The notes beneath the pieces are model-generated. The model was not told where the DNA came from, did no database searches, and was given only the letters and a program-made list of their open reading frames with translations. Position numbers and translations under genes: made by a program. A DNA stretch of 64,000 bases from Vibrio cyclitrophicus (GTDB lineage: Bacteria; Pseudomonadota; Gammaproteobacteria; Enterobacterales; Vibrionaceae), in contig NZ_AP025480.1 of the NCBI RefSeq assembly GCF_024347435.1, positions 3,038,001 through 3,102,000 on the forward strand, written 5' to 3'. Positions 31,177-40,192 of this stretch are shown in pieces; positions within the stretch are counted from its first letter, which is position 1; every line of letters begins with the position of its first letter.

Positions 31177-31236
31177 TGCATACTGGTAATAATTCCTTAC
31201 AAAAACAAATATTAATAACAACATTATCAGTATGCA
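31177..31236. repeat. Imperfect inverted repeat upstream of the unknown operon
   Basis: Arms TGCATACTGGTAAT (31177-31190) and ATTATCAGTATGCA (31223-31236) differ at one position and are 32 bp apart. They could be an operator for a looped or dimeric regulator, or a scar of an insertion. Confidence 0.5.
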
Positions 31237-31329
31237 GGTTTATCTATGAATGGCTTAAAATTAATCTACTTTCCGCTACCTATTTACCCTAATGACTAAT
31301 CGATATGAACTCTATCTAGTCATTAAAAA

Positions 31330-31749
31330 ATGAATATCAAAAAGGTTTGGCTTCCAATAGCTATTTTACCTTCTGTTTTTCTTGGGTATGCCTTTTTTTC
31401 ACCACTCCCTTCGCCAGAATGTCTTCAATATTCAGGAGAACTACGTATGGGAGAAGAAGTTACAACCTTCACTTTTTCGCTTCAAGCTAAAACCGTCGAA
31501 CTAGAGACAACATTTAATCAGCCTCTACAAAAACTCGGTATGCCAAGTGAGATAAATTATCAATTTCAAATCCTTGCAGTTACACAAAAAACTAATAGTT
31601 GGCGCTACCGGTTAAAAGAGGTCAGCAGTGGCTTTCTGCAAGAGTTAGAAATTCAGTCAGATGGTGCTCGTTATTCAATTCGTTGGGTCAACGACCGCGC
31701 AAACAAAATAGTCTATAAATGCACGGAAGTAGATAATGCAAAACTTTAA
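31330..31749 (+). CDS. Unknown small anchored or secreted protein, operon gene 1
   Basis: I do not recognise this 139-residue protein. The N-terminal MNIKKVWLPIAILPSVFLGY is a signal peptide or membrane anchor, so the rest should lie outside the cytoplasm. The remainder is rich in predicted strand (alternating Thr, Phe, Tyr, Ile). It has two cysteines, one just after the hydrophobic segment (SPECLQY) and one near the C-terminus (YKCTEVD), that could form a disulfide. No ribosome site precedes ATG 31330. Its last 14 bases overlap the next gene, so the two are probably translated together. Confidence 0.7.
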   Translation: MNIKKVWLPIAILPSVFLGYAFFSPLPSPECLQYSGELRMGEEVTTFTFSLQAKTVELETTFNQPLQKLGMPSEINYQFQILAVTQKTNSWRYRLKEVSSGFLQELEIQSDGARYSIRWVNDRANKIVYKCTEVDNAKL

Positions 31750-33277
31750 GAAAGCAGCAATCGCGGTAAGCCTATCCTTAGCGGTTTCTAGTTGTTCGAG
31801 TACAGGTAATTATGGTGGCATTAATACCACGACTCTAATTGGTTGTGCTGGAGGAATGATCGTCGGTGGTCTTGCTGGTAAAGCTATTGGAGGAAAAAAA
31901 GGAGCATGGATTGGTGCAGGTGTTGGCGCACTGGTCGGTTGCTCCGTTGGCTATTATTGGGCGCAGCGTGAAGCAAAACTAGCAGAAGCCGCAGAAAAAC
32001 AGAATGTAGACGTAGAATTTGAACGTATCGGCTCTCAGGATGACAGCGAAGTTGACGGCATGGTTGTAGTCCAATCAAAGGCAATTATTGAGGCTGAAAA
32101 AGCAGGTAATACAGAGCAAATTGAAAGTGTGGTGGGCGATTCCGAAGTGGTTGGCCTTTCTGCAACAGTGAAAGGCGATATATTCCGAACAGGGCAAACT
32201 GATATCTCAAGTGCGAAACATAAACGTTTCTTTAAAACTTATGCGGACACCGTCAAGCCAAGTGGCAGCGCAGTACTGATCGTAGGGCACACAGATAACA
32301 CCGGATCGGCAAAAATTAATGCCGAGGTTTCACTTAAACGAGCTCGTAGTGTTGCTCGTGAATTAATCCTCAACGGCATCCCAAAAGAAAATATCTATAT
32401 TTACGGGGCTGGAGAATCTCAACCTATTACCTCCAATAACTCGACTCGAGGCCGTGCTGAAAACCGACGTATTGAAGTCGTAACTCTGGACAACAAACCT
32501 GAATACATTACCAACTACGTGCGATACAAAGCGACAGAACCTAGCTACGCGAAACTAAGAACCACAGATAACATTGCCAAACGCAGTAAAACTGTTAGCC
32601 AGCAAGTCACGAAAGGACAAGCCACTTCTGTACAAAGCACGACAGCTGTAAAAGATCTAATCGATAAAAACAACCGTCGTAGTATCAGTAATAGCTCTTA
32701 TGTCGACTTCGGAGGTGAAAGCTATCAAGGGACTGGAAATAACCTTTTCGCCTATATTGGTGCGCGTGAAAGCAATAACTTCTCAATTATCGGACAGGCT
32801 GTAGCAAATACACTTGAAGAATCATCATGTGTCTACGACGAACCGAGTGTAACGACCCCATTATTTAAGATAAGTGATGACCCCCGTCGAACAACAGATT
32901 ACCTACCAGGGATGAATCGCACAGCATGGGGGGCCGAAGTAAATGAGCACCTTGTCGCTCTAGCACCACTAGCGGTAGATCGAAGCTCGTTAGAGCCAAC
33001 CGAAAGCCCTTCTATTTATGTTTACGAGGGTTACGCTTTAAACAAGAAAGTGAAACCTCAAAAGACGCATAAAGTCGTTGATGTCAATATCTACAATGGA
33101 TCCGAAGGGGTTATTTATCGCGCCTTCGTACAAGACAAAAACTACCCAATTAAGTGTGTAGATATTGCTGTGAACAAAAAACACGATAAAGGCGTGTTTA
33201 GTGCGTTTGCTGGCAGTATCTACTACCAAGGCCCTAAAGGCCTGATGATTGCAGAATACAAACCAGGGAAAATTTAA
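31736..33277 (+). CDS. Outer-membrane OmpA-family lipoprotein with unknown C-terminal domain, operon gene 2
   Basis: The 513-residue protein starts with a lipoprotein signal (LAVSSC, lipid on Cys20). Serine at +2 predicts sorting to the outer membrane. A glycine zipper with small-residue spacing follows at about 36-70 (GGMIVGGLAGKAIGGKKG, then GAGVGALVG). An OmpA-like peptidoglycan-binding domain covers about 140-252, with the signature VGHTDNTGS...RARSV and RGRAENRRIEV. The last 260 residues match nothing I know. It may anchor the module to both peptidoglycan and outer membrane. The ribosome site GGAAGT lies inside gene 1. The next gene starts two bases after its stop. Confidence 0.8.
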   Translation: MQNFKKAAIAVSLSLAVSSCSSTGNYGGINTTTLIGCAGGMIVGGLAGKAIGGKKGAWIGAGVGALVGCSVGYYWAQREAKLAEAAEKQNVDVEFERIGSQDDSEVDGMVVVQSKAIIEAEKAGNTEQIESVVGDSEVVGLSATVKGDIFRTGQTDISSAKHKRFFKTYADTVKPSGSAVLIVGHTDNTGSAKINAEVSLKRARSVARELILNGIPKENIYIYGAGESQPITSNNSTRGRAENRRIEVVTLDNKPEYITNYVRYKATEPSYAKLRTTDNIAKRSKTVSQQVTKGQATSVQSTTAVKDLIDKNNRRSISNSSYVDFGGESYQGTGNNLFAYIGARESNNFSIIGQAVANTLEESSCVYDEPSVTTPLFKISDDPRRTTDYLPGMNRTAWGAEVNEHLVALAPLAVDRSSLEPTESPSIYVYEGYALNKKVKPQKTHKVVDVNIYNGSEGVIYRAFVQDKNYPIKCVDIAVNKKHDKGVFSAFAGSIYYQGPKGLMIAEYKPGKI

Positions 33278-33279
33278 TC

Positions 33280-34884
33280 ATGAGTGACTTAACAACTTGG
33301 CTATTACTCAACCGCATGCTTGTGGCAGGTATCAGCTCAATTATTATAGCTATAATCGTTTACCTTAGTAATCGCGATACTATCAACCTATATTTAAAAG
33401 CAATGTACTATCGTCTACCAGTCATAGGTAAAAACGCTCGTCTGGCAAAAAGGCTGGGATTAGATGACCAACGCTGGTTTAACTCAGAGCGTGAGGTATG
33501 TAATAGTTTTTTACCTTTTTACGACCAGTATAATGCTGATGAATACCATTACGACCAATCAAGTCGTTACCTAAACAAAGTTGGAGACACCGGTATCTCC
33601 CCGATGAAATGGTACACTTGGCTTGGCTTGTCTATCATGGTGCTAATTGAAGCAGCTGGCTTTGCTTATGTCCTTGCCGGTTTCACCATTCAAGATGGTA
33701 GTGAATCAATTCAAATCCAAGCCGCTGTCGGTATTGCATTATTGATCAGTGTACTTTTGGTCGGATTTACTCATGCGATGGGTGGTGAGCTATACCGAAA
33801 CCAGCAGATAGGTAAAATTCGTCTGCACTGGAACCATGATCCACAAAAGCCAGGAGTCATTGCACCTGATCTGAACATTGGCTTAAAATCTAAAACGAAT
33901 GCTCTCGATGACAACCAACCAAGTTGGCGTCAAATGGCGAACCGTTTAGCCAAAGCGAATGCCGGTTTCACTAAGTCTTGGATGATGAGCATTGTTACTA
34001 TTGCCTTCATTTCCATTGTTGCCGTCGGTGCAACCTATGTCCGTGGACAAGTGCTTGAAAAGCTTGCAATAGAAGAAATTAGTGGTCACGAACAAGAAGG
34101 AATGGGTAGCGCCTTTGATATTCAGGACCCATTCGCTGAGAGTGCACCTGCAGAGTTAAGTGCATACAATAATGAAGCAGAAAATAAAGCATTTATCGAT
34201 GCTATTGATGCCCACAAACGCGGTGGGTGGATGACCTTTATAATGCTAGCCGCTATCTTTGCTGCAATGCAGGCATACAGTATCTACCTTGGCTTCAAAA
34301 GCACATTCTCAGGAAAAGAATCTCCTGTCGCTTATAATGCAACTTATAAGTTCTCTAACGTCAATGCATACATTGAACACTATGCAGCGCTGCAAGCAAA
34401 TGTTGAACGTGTAGCGCAAAGCGTACTTTCGCACTTACAAAGCAAAATTGCGATTAACGCCCAAAGAAGCGCGGGCGAACAACATATTATTTATGCAGCA
34501 AACAACCCTTCTAGTCGTAACTTCTTAAATTATTACAAGCTACGAGCGTTGAAGAGCGCAGAAACACCTGAGCTTATCAAATCAAAACAACCTGACTATC
34601 AGCCAGCCCAAACAATTGAACCACAACCAGTAGTCCAACCAACAACTCAACCAGTTGAAGAGTCAATCCACCAAACGACACCAGCCCCACAATCACACGT
34701 AACACCAACTGCAGAATCCTTCCTCACCGACCTGGATATTATCAACAAAGTGAAGAGTAACAACTTTGATGGTTTGACGGATGAACAAATCGTTGCAGCA
34801 CTTAAGGCCATAAACAACGAGCCTAAACCTGAAACGCCAGAAGAGCGTTTCATTCGACTACAAAAACAAGCGATGAATTCTTAA
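33280..34884 (+). CDS. Unknown multi-pass inner-membrane protein, operon gene 3
   Basis: This 534-residue protein is not recognised. Five hydrophobic helices are visible near residues 13-30, 112-134, 145-166, 235-255 and 317-338. Polar stretches of about 70-80 residues lie between helices 1-2, 3-4 and 4-5, and a tail of about 195 follows the last. The tail contains a Pro/Gln/Thr-rich linker (about 435-475, for example QPVVQPTTQPVEES) and a short conserved-looking end (SFLTDLDIINKVKSNNFDGL). MotA/TolQ-type proteins share a few-helix layout with large cytoplasmic parts, but I see no motif of that family, so the comparison is only of shape. It ends five bases before the TTG that precedes gene 4. 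Confidence 0.7.
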   Translation: MSDLTTWLLLNRMLVAGISSIIIAIIVYLSNRDTINLYLKAMYYRLPVIGKNARLAKRLGLDDQRWFNSEREVCNSFLPFYDQYNADEYHYDQSSRYLNKVGDTGISPMKWYTWLGLSIMVLIEAAGFAYVLAGFTIQDGSESIQIQAAVGIALLISVLLVGFTHAMGGELYRNQQIGKIRLHWNHDPQKPGVIAPDLNIGLKSKTNALDDNQPSWRQMANRLAKANAGFTKSWMMSIVTIAFISIVAVGATYVRGQVLEKLAIEEISGHEQEGMGSAFDIQDPFAESAPAELSAYNNEAENKAFIDAIDAHKRGGWMTFIMLAAIFAAMQAYSIYLGFKSTFSGKESPVAYNATYKFSNVNAYIEHYAALQANVERVAQSVLSHLQSKIAINAQRSAGEQHIIYAANNPSSRNFLNYYKLRALKSAETPELIKSKQPDYQPAQTIEPQPVVQPTTQPVEESIHQTTPAPQSHVTPTAESFLTDLDIINKVKSNNFDGLTDEQIVAALKAINNEPKPETPEERFIRLQKQAMNS

Positions 34885-34898
34885 AGAGATTGATTAAC

Positions 34899-35735
34899 AT
34901 GAAAAAAATAACCTTATCAATACTAGCTGCACTTACTCTTGTTACTCAAACCGTCGACGCCACCACTCTGCGCAATGACGTCCCAAGCTGCACAAATGAA
35001 GTACCCGCAGAATATTACCAACTACCGAGTGAGCGTGAATTAGTTATCTTGTTGGACAAGACGATGGCTCACTCGCTTGACCAAGATATAAAGTCAGAGC
35101 TTTACCAAAGTGTAAAACGATTTATTCAACCAGGTGACAAGGTACAGCTAGTCGAGTTTTCATCGTTTGCTCAAGACAGCTACACGAAAGTGACATTTAA
35201 CGGTCAACTGGATACTCAACTCAGTGATGAGCATCGTAGCTATATAAAAAAATCCGTTCTTAAGTCGTTAGATAAATGCCTCGATAAACAGCATAGCTTC
35301 ATGTTAAACAAAATTGGTATCTCATTAAAAACAGCATTTCAACCACAAGAGAAGCCCACAAACACTGAGTTGATTGGTACTTTGAGCGATATCAGTAATC
35401 AAGTGCTGACTCAATCAACCGCTAAACGTAAAGTCGTTTTACTTATTAGTGACATGCTCGAGAATTCTGACATCACTTCGTTCTATAAGAACAACCAAAC
35501 TCGAGTGATCAATCCACAACAAGAATTGGAACTTGTATCGACTTCGCAAATGTTTGCCCATTTTAACCAAGCTGATGTCTATGTAATTGGTACTGGTGTT
35601 ATACCAGGTAATCAACAGTACATATCGGCACAAAAAATGAGTAAATTAGAATCTTTTTGGAAAGACTACTTCAAGCAAAGTAATGCAACATTGCTCGGCT
35701 TTGGCAAGCCGATGCTACTTGGAGATATTCGCTAA
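34899..35735 (+). CDS. Secreted von Willebrand A-like protein, operon gene 4
   Basis: The 278-residue protein begins with a signal peptide (MKKITLSILAALTLVTQTVDA). The segment ELVILLDKTMAHSLDQDIKS resembles the first strand and metal site of a vWA domain. The expected Asp-x-Ser-x-Ser reads Asp-Lys-Thr-Met-Ala, so the metal site is degraded. A later strand with Asp (KVVLLISDMLENSD) fits the fold. vWA domains mediate protein contacts, so a role as a periplasmic bridge is likely but unproven. I chose ATG 34899; the TTG at 34890 would only add three residues. Confidence 0.7.
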   Translation: MKKITLSILAALTLVTQTVDATTLRNDVPSCTNEVPAEYYQLPSERELVILLDKTMAHSLDQDIKSELYQSVKRFIQPGDKVQLVEFSSFAQDSYTKVTFNGQLDTQLSDEHRSYIKKSVLKSLDKCLDKQHSFMLNKIGISLKTAFQPQEKPTNTELIGTLSDISNQVLTQSTAKRKVVLLISDMLENSDITSFYKNNQTRVINPQQELELVSTSQMFAHFNQADVYVIGTGVIPGNQQYISAQKMSKLESFWKDYFKQSNATLLGFGKPMLLGDIR

Positions 35736-35792
35736 TTTACCTATATCAGGGCAACTTTAGTTGCCCATTTTCAATTAAAACAAGGATGTAAC

Positions 35793-37529
35793 ATGAGTCA
35801 TTGTCACAGCACAATATTTCATGGCGATAATTTCTGTCCGGATTGTGGAGAAATCCTAGACACAACACCACAAGCGTATAGCGTTGAAGAAGTCTTCCCA
35901 GAAATTTTAGATGACGTAAAAAAGTATTATAAAGAGGCAGAAGCTAAGACAGGTCGAGTACTTGAATCCAGGCTCTACAAACGTTTCTCTAAAACGTCTT
36001 CACAAAATCTAGAGTACTCATACTGGTGGCTCAGACTAGAAACCAATGATGGAGCAATTATCGAGACCTCGATTTCTGCGGAGCACAAATATACATCTTC
36101 CATTGGTCGTGGCGACATTCTTACTCTCTATTACCCTACAACAATGAATCTATTGTACAAAAAAAGTCGCGATGCAAAAAAGTTTGTCAAAGACAATCAA
36201 TCCGTACCATGTGTCGTTGTTCACGGTGACAATGGACAATGTTATACGGTAGAAAACCTTTACCCAGAACCCGAAAAAAAGTCCTCGTGGCTCTGGATTG
36301 TCGCTGGCGTATTAACTGCTATCCTAATGTTTAATGCATCTCATACCACCACAGGCTCTGCATGGTTTACGAGCTTAGTCGTCGCGATAGTCGTTCTATT
36401 ACTGGAAAATAATCGCAACAAAAAGAAATTTGCATTTGAGGTAGCCAAAGATGAAGCTCTAAACGCTTCATTTAAAAAACTAATCGAAGTAACCAAAGAG
36501 CAATTAGGTTACAGCAACATGGAACGCAATAAAAAATCATCGGATATTATTTGTATTCAGTGCAACGCTCGTTTACCCGAAGACATTAGATACTGTACCT
36601 GTTGTGGTAACGCAAATACTGCAAAATACCCACCAGACACTTCCCTGCAGAATGCTAACTCCAAATTTAACCAAATGAACCCTGCCCCTCCGACGTTGGA
36701 AGCAAACGGTTCTTACCAAGAGAACGAAGCACAAGAACTCTCAAAAGTGCACTCATCACCATCACCCGTATCTGTTAGTGACATCCAGCAGCGCCTCCAC
36801 GAGGTTTATTCATATCACTCGCTTGATAACTATACTCACCACTATGCGCTGAAGGACGCACGACAAGGTAAATTGTCCAACGAATTTATCCTAGCTCGCG
36901 TTAGCTCTCTTTCTCTCAAGGCAAATGTATCAGACGTTACGCATCAAACGACTACCACAACAGAAACCAAGCATTATCGCGGAAACAACTATCAGTATTC
37001 AACGTATGATACTCAAAGTTCAAGTCACCGAAATCGTTCATCAACTCTTAAAGGTAAGGTGTTACTAGAGTATGTTTCAGGTAAGACCGTTACCTTTACA
37101 CTGTCTGAAGACATTTTAGGTGATATCGATGTCGATGACTGGATCGCCATCGCTGATAGCTATGTCGAGTTTGAAGACCAAAGTAAGTATTACTTCGAAT
37201 ACGCTTACAACATCACCAAAGATAAAGAATATTTTGATACATCATTTACCAACTATTCGGATATTCGTGGTGGAAACATCTGGTGGGGGTGGAACATACT
37301 GTTTGTTGTAGGCGGGATAACTGCTGCGTTCACCAATAATGAAGCCTTAGTTCCATTATGTTTCACCGGTATTGTACTGTTTAACTTCTATGCACTTTGT
37401 AAATCATTAAGTTCTTCGGCTAAGAATAAACGTCAGCGCAAGGCACTACTTAAGCCCTTGCAAGAAAAAGTGTCCGCATTCAAAGAATCCTTACAACCAT
37501 TAAGGAAGCAACTGAACGTCATTGGATAG
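35793..37529 (+). CDS. Membrane protein with two zinc ribbons, operon gene 5
   Basis: This 578-residue protein has an N-terminal zinc-ribbon-like segment (Cys4 or His5 with CPDCGE at 15-19). A second complete ribbon lies near residues 251-270 (CIQCNARL...CTCCGN). A pair of hydrophobic helices lies near 167-205 before the second ribbon, and another pair near 495-545. The regions between are polar; the Ser/Pro-rich linker after the second ribbon is low complexity. I recognise the ribbons but not the family. A 57-bp gap and a fair ribosome site (AAGGATG) separate it from gene 4. It closes the operon, with a terminator 15 bp after the stop. Confidence 0.72.
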   Translation: MSHCHSTIFHGDNFCPDCGEILDTTPQAYSVEEVFPEILDDVKKYYKEAEAKTGRVLESRLYKRFSKTSSQNLEYSYWWLRLETNDGAIIETSISAEHKYTSSIGRGDILTLYYPTTMNLLYKKSRDAKKFVKDNQSVPCVVVHGDNGQCYTVENLYPEPEKKSSWLWIVAGVLTAILMFNASHTTTGSAWFTSLVVAIVVLLLENNRNKKKFAFEVAKDEALNASFKKLIEVTKEQLGYSNMERNKKSSDIICIQCNARLPEDIRYCTCCGNANTAKYPPDTSLQNANSKFNQMNPAPPTLEANGSYQENEAQELSKVHSSPSPVSVSDIQQRLHEVYSYHSLDNYTHHYALKDARQGKLSNEFILARVSSLSLKANVSDVTHQTTTTTETKHYRGNNYQYSTYDTQSSSHRNRSSTLKGKVLLEYVSGKTVTFTLSEDILGDIDVDDWIAIADSYVEFEDQSKYYFEYAYNITKDKEYFDTSFTNYSDIRGGNIWWGWNILFVVGGITAAFTNNEALVPLCFTGIVLFNFYALCKSLSSSAKNKRQRKALLKPLQEKVSAFKESLQPLRKQLNVIG

Positions 37530-37543
37530 TCTCTATAAGTAAT

Positions 37544-37571
37544 AAGCCAGCAGTTTAATACGCTGGCTTTA
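37544..37571 (+). terminator. Terminator of the unknown five-gene operon
   Basis: A hairpin AAGCCAGC-agtttaatac-GCTGGCTT with a short T run follows the last gene. Confidence 0.7.
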
Positions 37572-37684
37572 ACTGCCTAAATCGGCGGTTATAATTGAAG
37601 TACTTATCACGATAAAGACACAGAATTGGTTTGTTCATTGCAGCAACAACTCAACTGGCACTTATGCTACCCTATCAACGAACA

Positions 37685-37713
37685 CAAAAAAGGCCGCGAT
37701 AAGCGACCTTTTC
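37685..37713 (-). terminator. Terminator of efp
   Basis: On the minus strand AAAAGGTCGC-ttatc-GCGGCCTTTTTT forms a hairpin with a T run, 40 bp beyond the efp stop. Confidence 0.8.
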
Positions 37714-37754
37714 TATTTCACTGAGTCACCTTAAACAAGATGGACACAATCAAA

Positions 37755-38321
37755 TTACTTCACACGACCAACGTATTCGCCAGTACGAGTATCCACTTTA
37801 ACAACTTCACCGATAGCGATGAATAGAGGTACACGAACAACCGCGCCTGTTGCTAGAGTTGCAGGTTTACCACCCGTACCCTGTGTATCGCCTTTAAGGC
37901 CAGGATCGGTTTCAGTTACTTCGATCTCAACAAAGTTTGGCGGAGTAACAGTGATAGGGTTATCATTCCACAACGTTAGAGTACAAACGTCATTTTCAAC
38001 TAACCATTTTGCTGAGTCAGCGACTGCTTTTACGTCTGCTGCGATTTGCTCAAATGTTTCGTTGTTCATGAAGTGGTAGAATTCGCCATCGTTGTATAGG
38101 TAACCTAGTTCAACGTCAACAACATCTGCAAGCTCAAAGCTTTCGCCTGATTTGAATGTTTTCTCTAACACTTTGCCTGACAGCAGTTTACGAAGTTTTA
38201 CACGGTTAAACGCTTGGCCTTTACCTGGCTTAACGTATTCATTGTCGATAATTGCGCAAGGCTCATTATCTAACATGAATTTTAAACCGCCTTTGAATTC
38301 ATTGGTGCTTACTGACGCCAT
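37755..38321 (-). CDS. efp: Translation elongation factor P
   Basis: EF-P enters the ribosomal E site and speeds bond formation at polyproline stretches. Three domains fit the 188 residues. The modified lysine is Lys34 in [15 protein letters not shown], in the sequence context recognised by EpmA/EpmB. The C-terminal [18 protein letters not shown] is typical. I chose ATG 38321 ([12 protein letters not shown]), which aligns with E. coli; ATG 38336 adds five residues. It is divergent from epmB across 33 bp. Confidence 0.97.
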   Translation of the reverse strand: MASVSTNEFKGGLKFMLDNEPCAIIDNEYVKPGKGQAFNRVKLRKLLSGKVLEKTFKSGESFELADVVDVELGYLYNDGEFYHFMNNETFEQIAADVKAVADSAKWLVENDVCTLTLWNDNPITVTPPNFVEIEVTETDPGLKGDTQGTGGKPATLATGAVVRVPLFIAIGEVVKVDTRTGEYVGRVK

Positions 38322-38354
38322 GATTTTCTCTTCCACATCTTTGAGTTAATTTCA

Positions 38355-39377
38355 ATGCCGCATATCATAACCCGAAAAGTCGAATCTGTTGAGCAAAACT
38401 GGCTCAAACAACTATCGAATGCGATCTCTGACCCGACAAAACTGCTTGAAGCATTAGAAATAGACCCAACACCTTGGCAAAAAGGATTCGCGGCACGAGA
38501 GCTGTTTTCACTTCGAGTACCCCTAAGCTTTGTAGAGCGAATGGAAAAAGGCAACCCACACGACCCTTTATTGCGTCAGGTGTTACCACTCAACGAAGAG
38601 TTCGAGGTTCATCAAGGCTATTCAGCCGATCCGCTAGAAGAGCAAGAAAACGCAATACCTGGACTGCTGCATAAATACAAAAACCGCGCACTGATGATTG
38701 TAAAAGGGGGGTGCGCTGTAAACTGCCGCTACTGCTTCCGTCGCCATTTCCCTTATCAAGACAACAAGGGTTCTAAGTCTGTGTGGCAAACCAGCCTCGG
38801 TTATGTGGCTCAACATCCCGAGATCAACGAAGTTATCTTATCGGGTGGCGACCCTTTGATGGCCAAGGACAGCGAACTCGAATGGCTTATCCATGCTATC
38901 GAACAGATCCCGCATGTGAAAACGGTTCGAATTCATAGCCGATTACCGGTTGTGATCCCTGCTCGAGTGACTGATGAACTATGCCAATTGTTAGCTCAAA
39001 CTCACCTCAATGTAGTCATGGTCAGCCATATCAATCACGCCAATGAAATCAACGTGGAGCTCAAACAAGCTTTCCATAAGTTGAAACTCAGTGGTGCGAC
39101 TCTGCTTAATCAGGGCGTGATGCTAAAAGGCGTCAACGACAACGCTAACTCACTGAAAGAGTTGAGCGAAAAGCTATTCGATGCCGGTGTTTTGCCGTAC
39201 TATATGCATGTTCTTGATAAGGTTCAGGGCGCCGCTCACTTCTATATCTCCGATGAAGAAGCAAAGGCCCATTTTAGGGGGTTAATCTCTGAAGTTTCTG
39301 GTTACCTAGTGCCTAAGTTAACTCGCGAGATCGGCGGCCGCAGCAGTAAGACACCACTCGATCTGCACATTGAATAA
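38355..39377 (+). CDS. epmB: EF-P beta-lysylation protein EpmB (lysine 2,3-aminomutase)
   Basis: EpmB is a radical-SAM and PLP enzyme that converts (S)-alpha-lysine into (R)-beta-lysine, the form EpmA attaches to EF-P. The radical-SAM cysteines are in CAVNCRYCFRRHFPY, and the following SGGDPLM is typical. The 340-residue length is normal. The divergent arrangement with efp matches E. coli, so all three genes of the pathway (efp, epmB, epmA) are in this window. Confidence 0.96.
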   Translation: MPHIITRKVESVEQNWLKQLSNAISDPTKLLEALEIDPTPWQKGFAARELFSLRVPLSFVERMEKGNPHDPLLRQVLPLNEEFEVHQGYSADPLEEQENAIPGLLHKYKNRALMIVKGGCAVNCRYCFRRHFPYQDNKGSKSVWQTSLGYVAQHPEINEVILSGGDPLMAKDSELEWLIHAIEQIPHVKTVRIHSRLPVVIPARVTDELCQLLAQTHLNVVMVSHINHANEINVELKQAFHKLKLSGATLLNQGVMLKGVNDNANSLKELSEKLFDAGVLPYYMHVLDKVQGAAHFYISDEEAKAHFRGLISEVSGYLVPKLTREIGGRSSKTPLDLHIE

Positions 39378-39581
39378 CTCTATCTCGAGCAATGGTCGCT
39401 TCTTATCGTCTTAAATATCAAGAAGCGACAAAAGAAAAATGCCCCTAGCTTCACCTTAACAACAGACGGCTGCTAGACTTTAAGTCACCTTTATCAATCG
39501 TTAAGACAAAAAGGTTTTGTTCGATCGTCCGGTCTATTATTAGCATACTCGGCTCTATTCTAAATTTTTAGGAGGGGTGAT

Positions 39582-40070
39582 ATGCCACAATTTATAGAAC
39601 AAACTCTCAACCTTGCCCCCTTTAGCTGGGCTGGTTTAACTGCATGTATGATATGTGGATCGTTAATCGGAATCGAAAGACAAACCCGCGGTAAACCCGT
39701 TGGAATACGAACCTCAATTTTGATTATCAGCGGTACTTATTTCTTTCTCACCATGGCGATTAGCTTATCTCCTAACACGCTCGATCAAGCCCGTGTGCTT
39801 GGTCAGATAATAACGGGGGTCGGGTTTCTTGGTGCAGGAGTAATGATGACATTGGATGGTAAGATTCATGGCGTCACGTCTGCCGCGATCATCTGGGTGC
39901 TGGCGGCTTTGGGGATGATGATAGCCTTAGGGCACCTATCTCAGTCTGTTATCATCACTCTAATGGCGCTGGTTATCTTGCTTGGTGTCGATAAGGTAGA
40001 AAACAGCTTCCAGAGCCTGCGTCGTGGTGTGCATCAAAAATGGAAGAGAAAAGGTCGTATGAAGTCGTAA
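39582..40070 (+). CDS. MgtC/SapB-family membrane protein
   Basis: This is a 162-residue inner-membrane protein with about four or five helices and a short basic C-terminus. Family motifs are visible: GSLIGIERQ, KPVGIRTS, GVGFLGAGVMM and GVTSAAIIWV. MgtC relatives modulate ATP synthase or magnesium homeostasis in some pathogens. This short form lacks the soluble C-terminal domain of Salmonella MgtC, so the role is uncertain. A very strong ribosome site (AGGAGGGGTGAT) precedes ATG 39582. An imperfect hairpin at 40077-40104 follows. Confidence 0.85.
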   Translation: MPQFIEQTLNLAPFSWAGLTACMICGSLIGIERQTRGKPVGIRTSILIISGTYFFLTMAISLSPNTLDQARVLGQIITGVGFLGAGVMMTLDGKIHGVTSAAIIWVLAALGMMIALGHLSQSVIITLMALVILLGVDKVENSFQSLRRGVHQKWKRKGRMKS

Positions 40071-40076
40071 ATACAA

Positions 40077-40104
40077 CAACGCCCAAACATAGGTTTAGGC
40101 GTTG
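40077..40104. terminator. Hairpin between the MgtC-like and surface-repeat genes
   Basis: CAACGCCcAAAC and GTTTaGGCGTTG can pair around ATAG. It lies between convergent genes. The T run is poor on both strands. Confidence 0.45.
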
Positions 40105-40192
40105 AATAAAACTTCACTTACCGAGACAAGGAGCAAACCCTTTAGCTGCCGGTTTACGAATTTACCGATTTATAAAGCGACAGCTCTCAAGT

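Larger units (their letters stand above)
30923..31329. other. Leader region of the unknown five-gene operon
   Basis: This 407-bp AT-rich gap should hold the operon promoter. It contains an FNR-like dyad (31111-31124) and a long imperfect inverted repeat (31177-31236). The last 90 bp before the first gene have no clear ribosome site. Confidence 0.5.

Noticed and set aside
31736..34884. Zorya-type ZorA/ZorB pair
   Set aside because: The OmpA protein is a lipoprotein with a large C-terminal extension, and the membrane protein shows no MotA/TolQ motif; only the general shape is similar.
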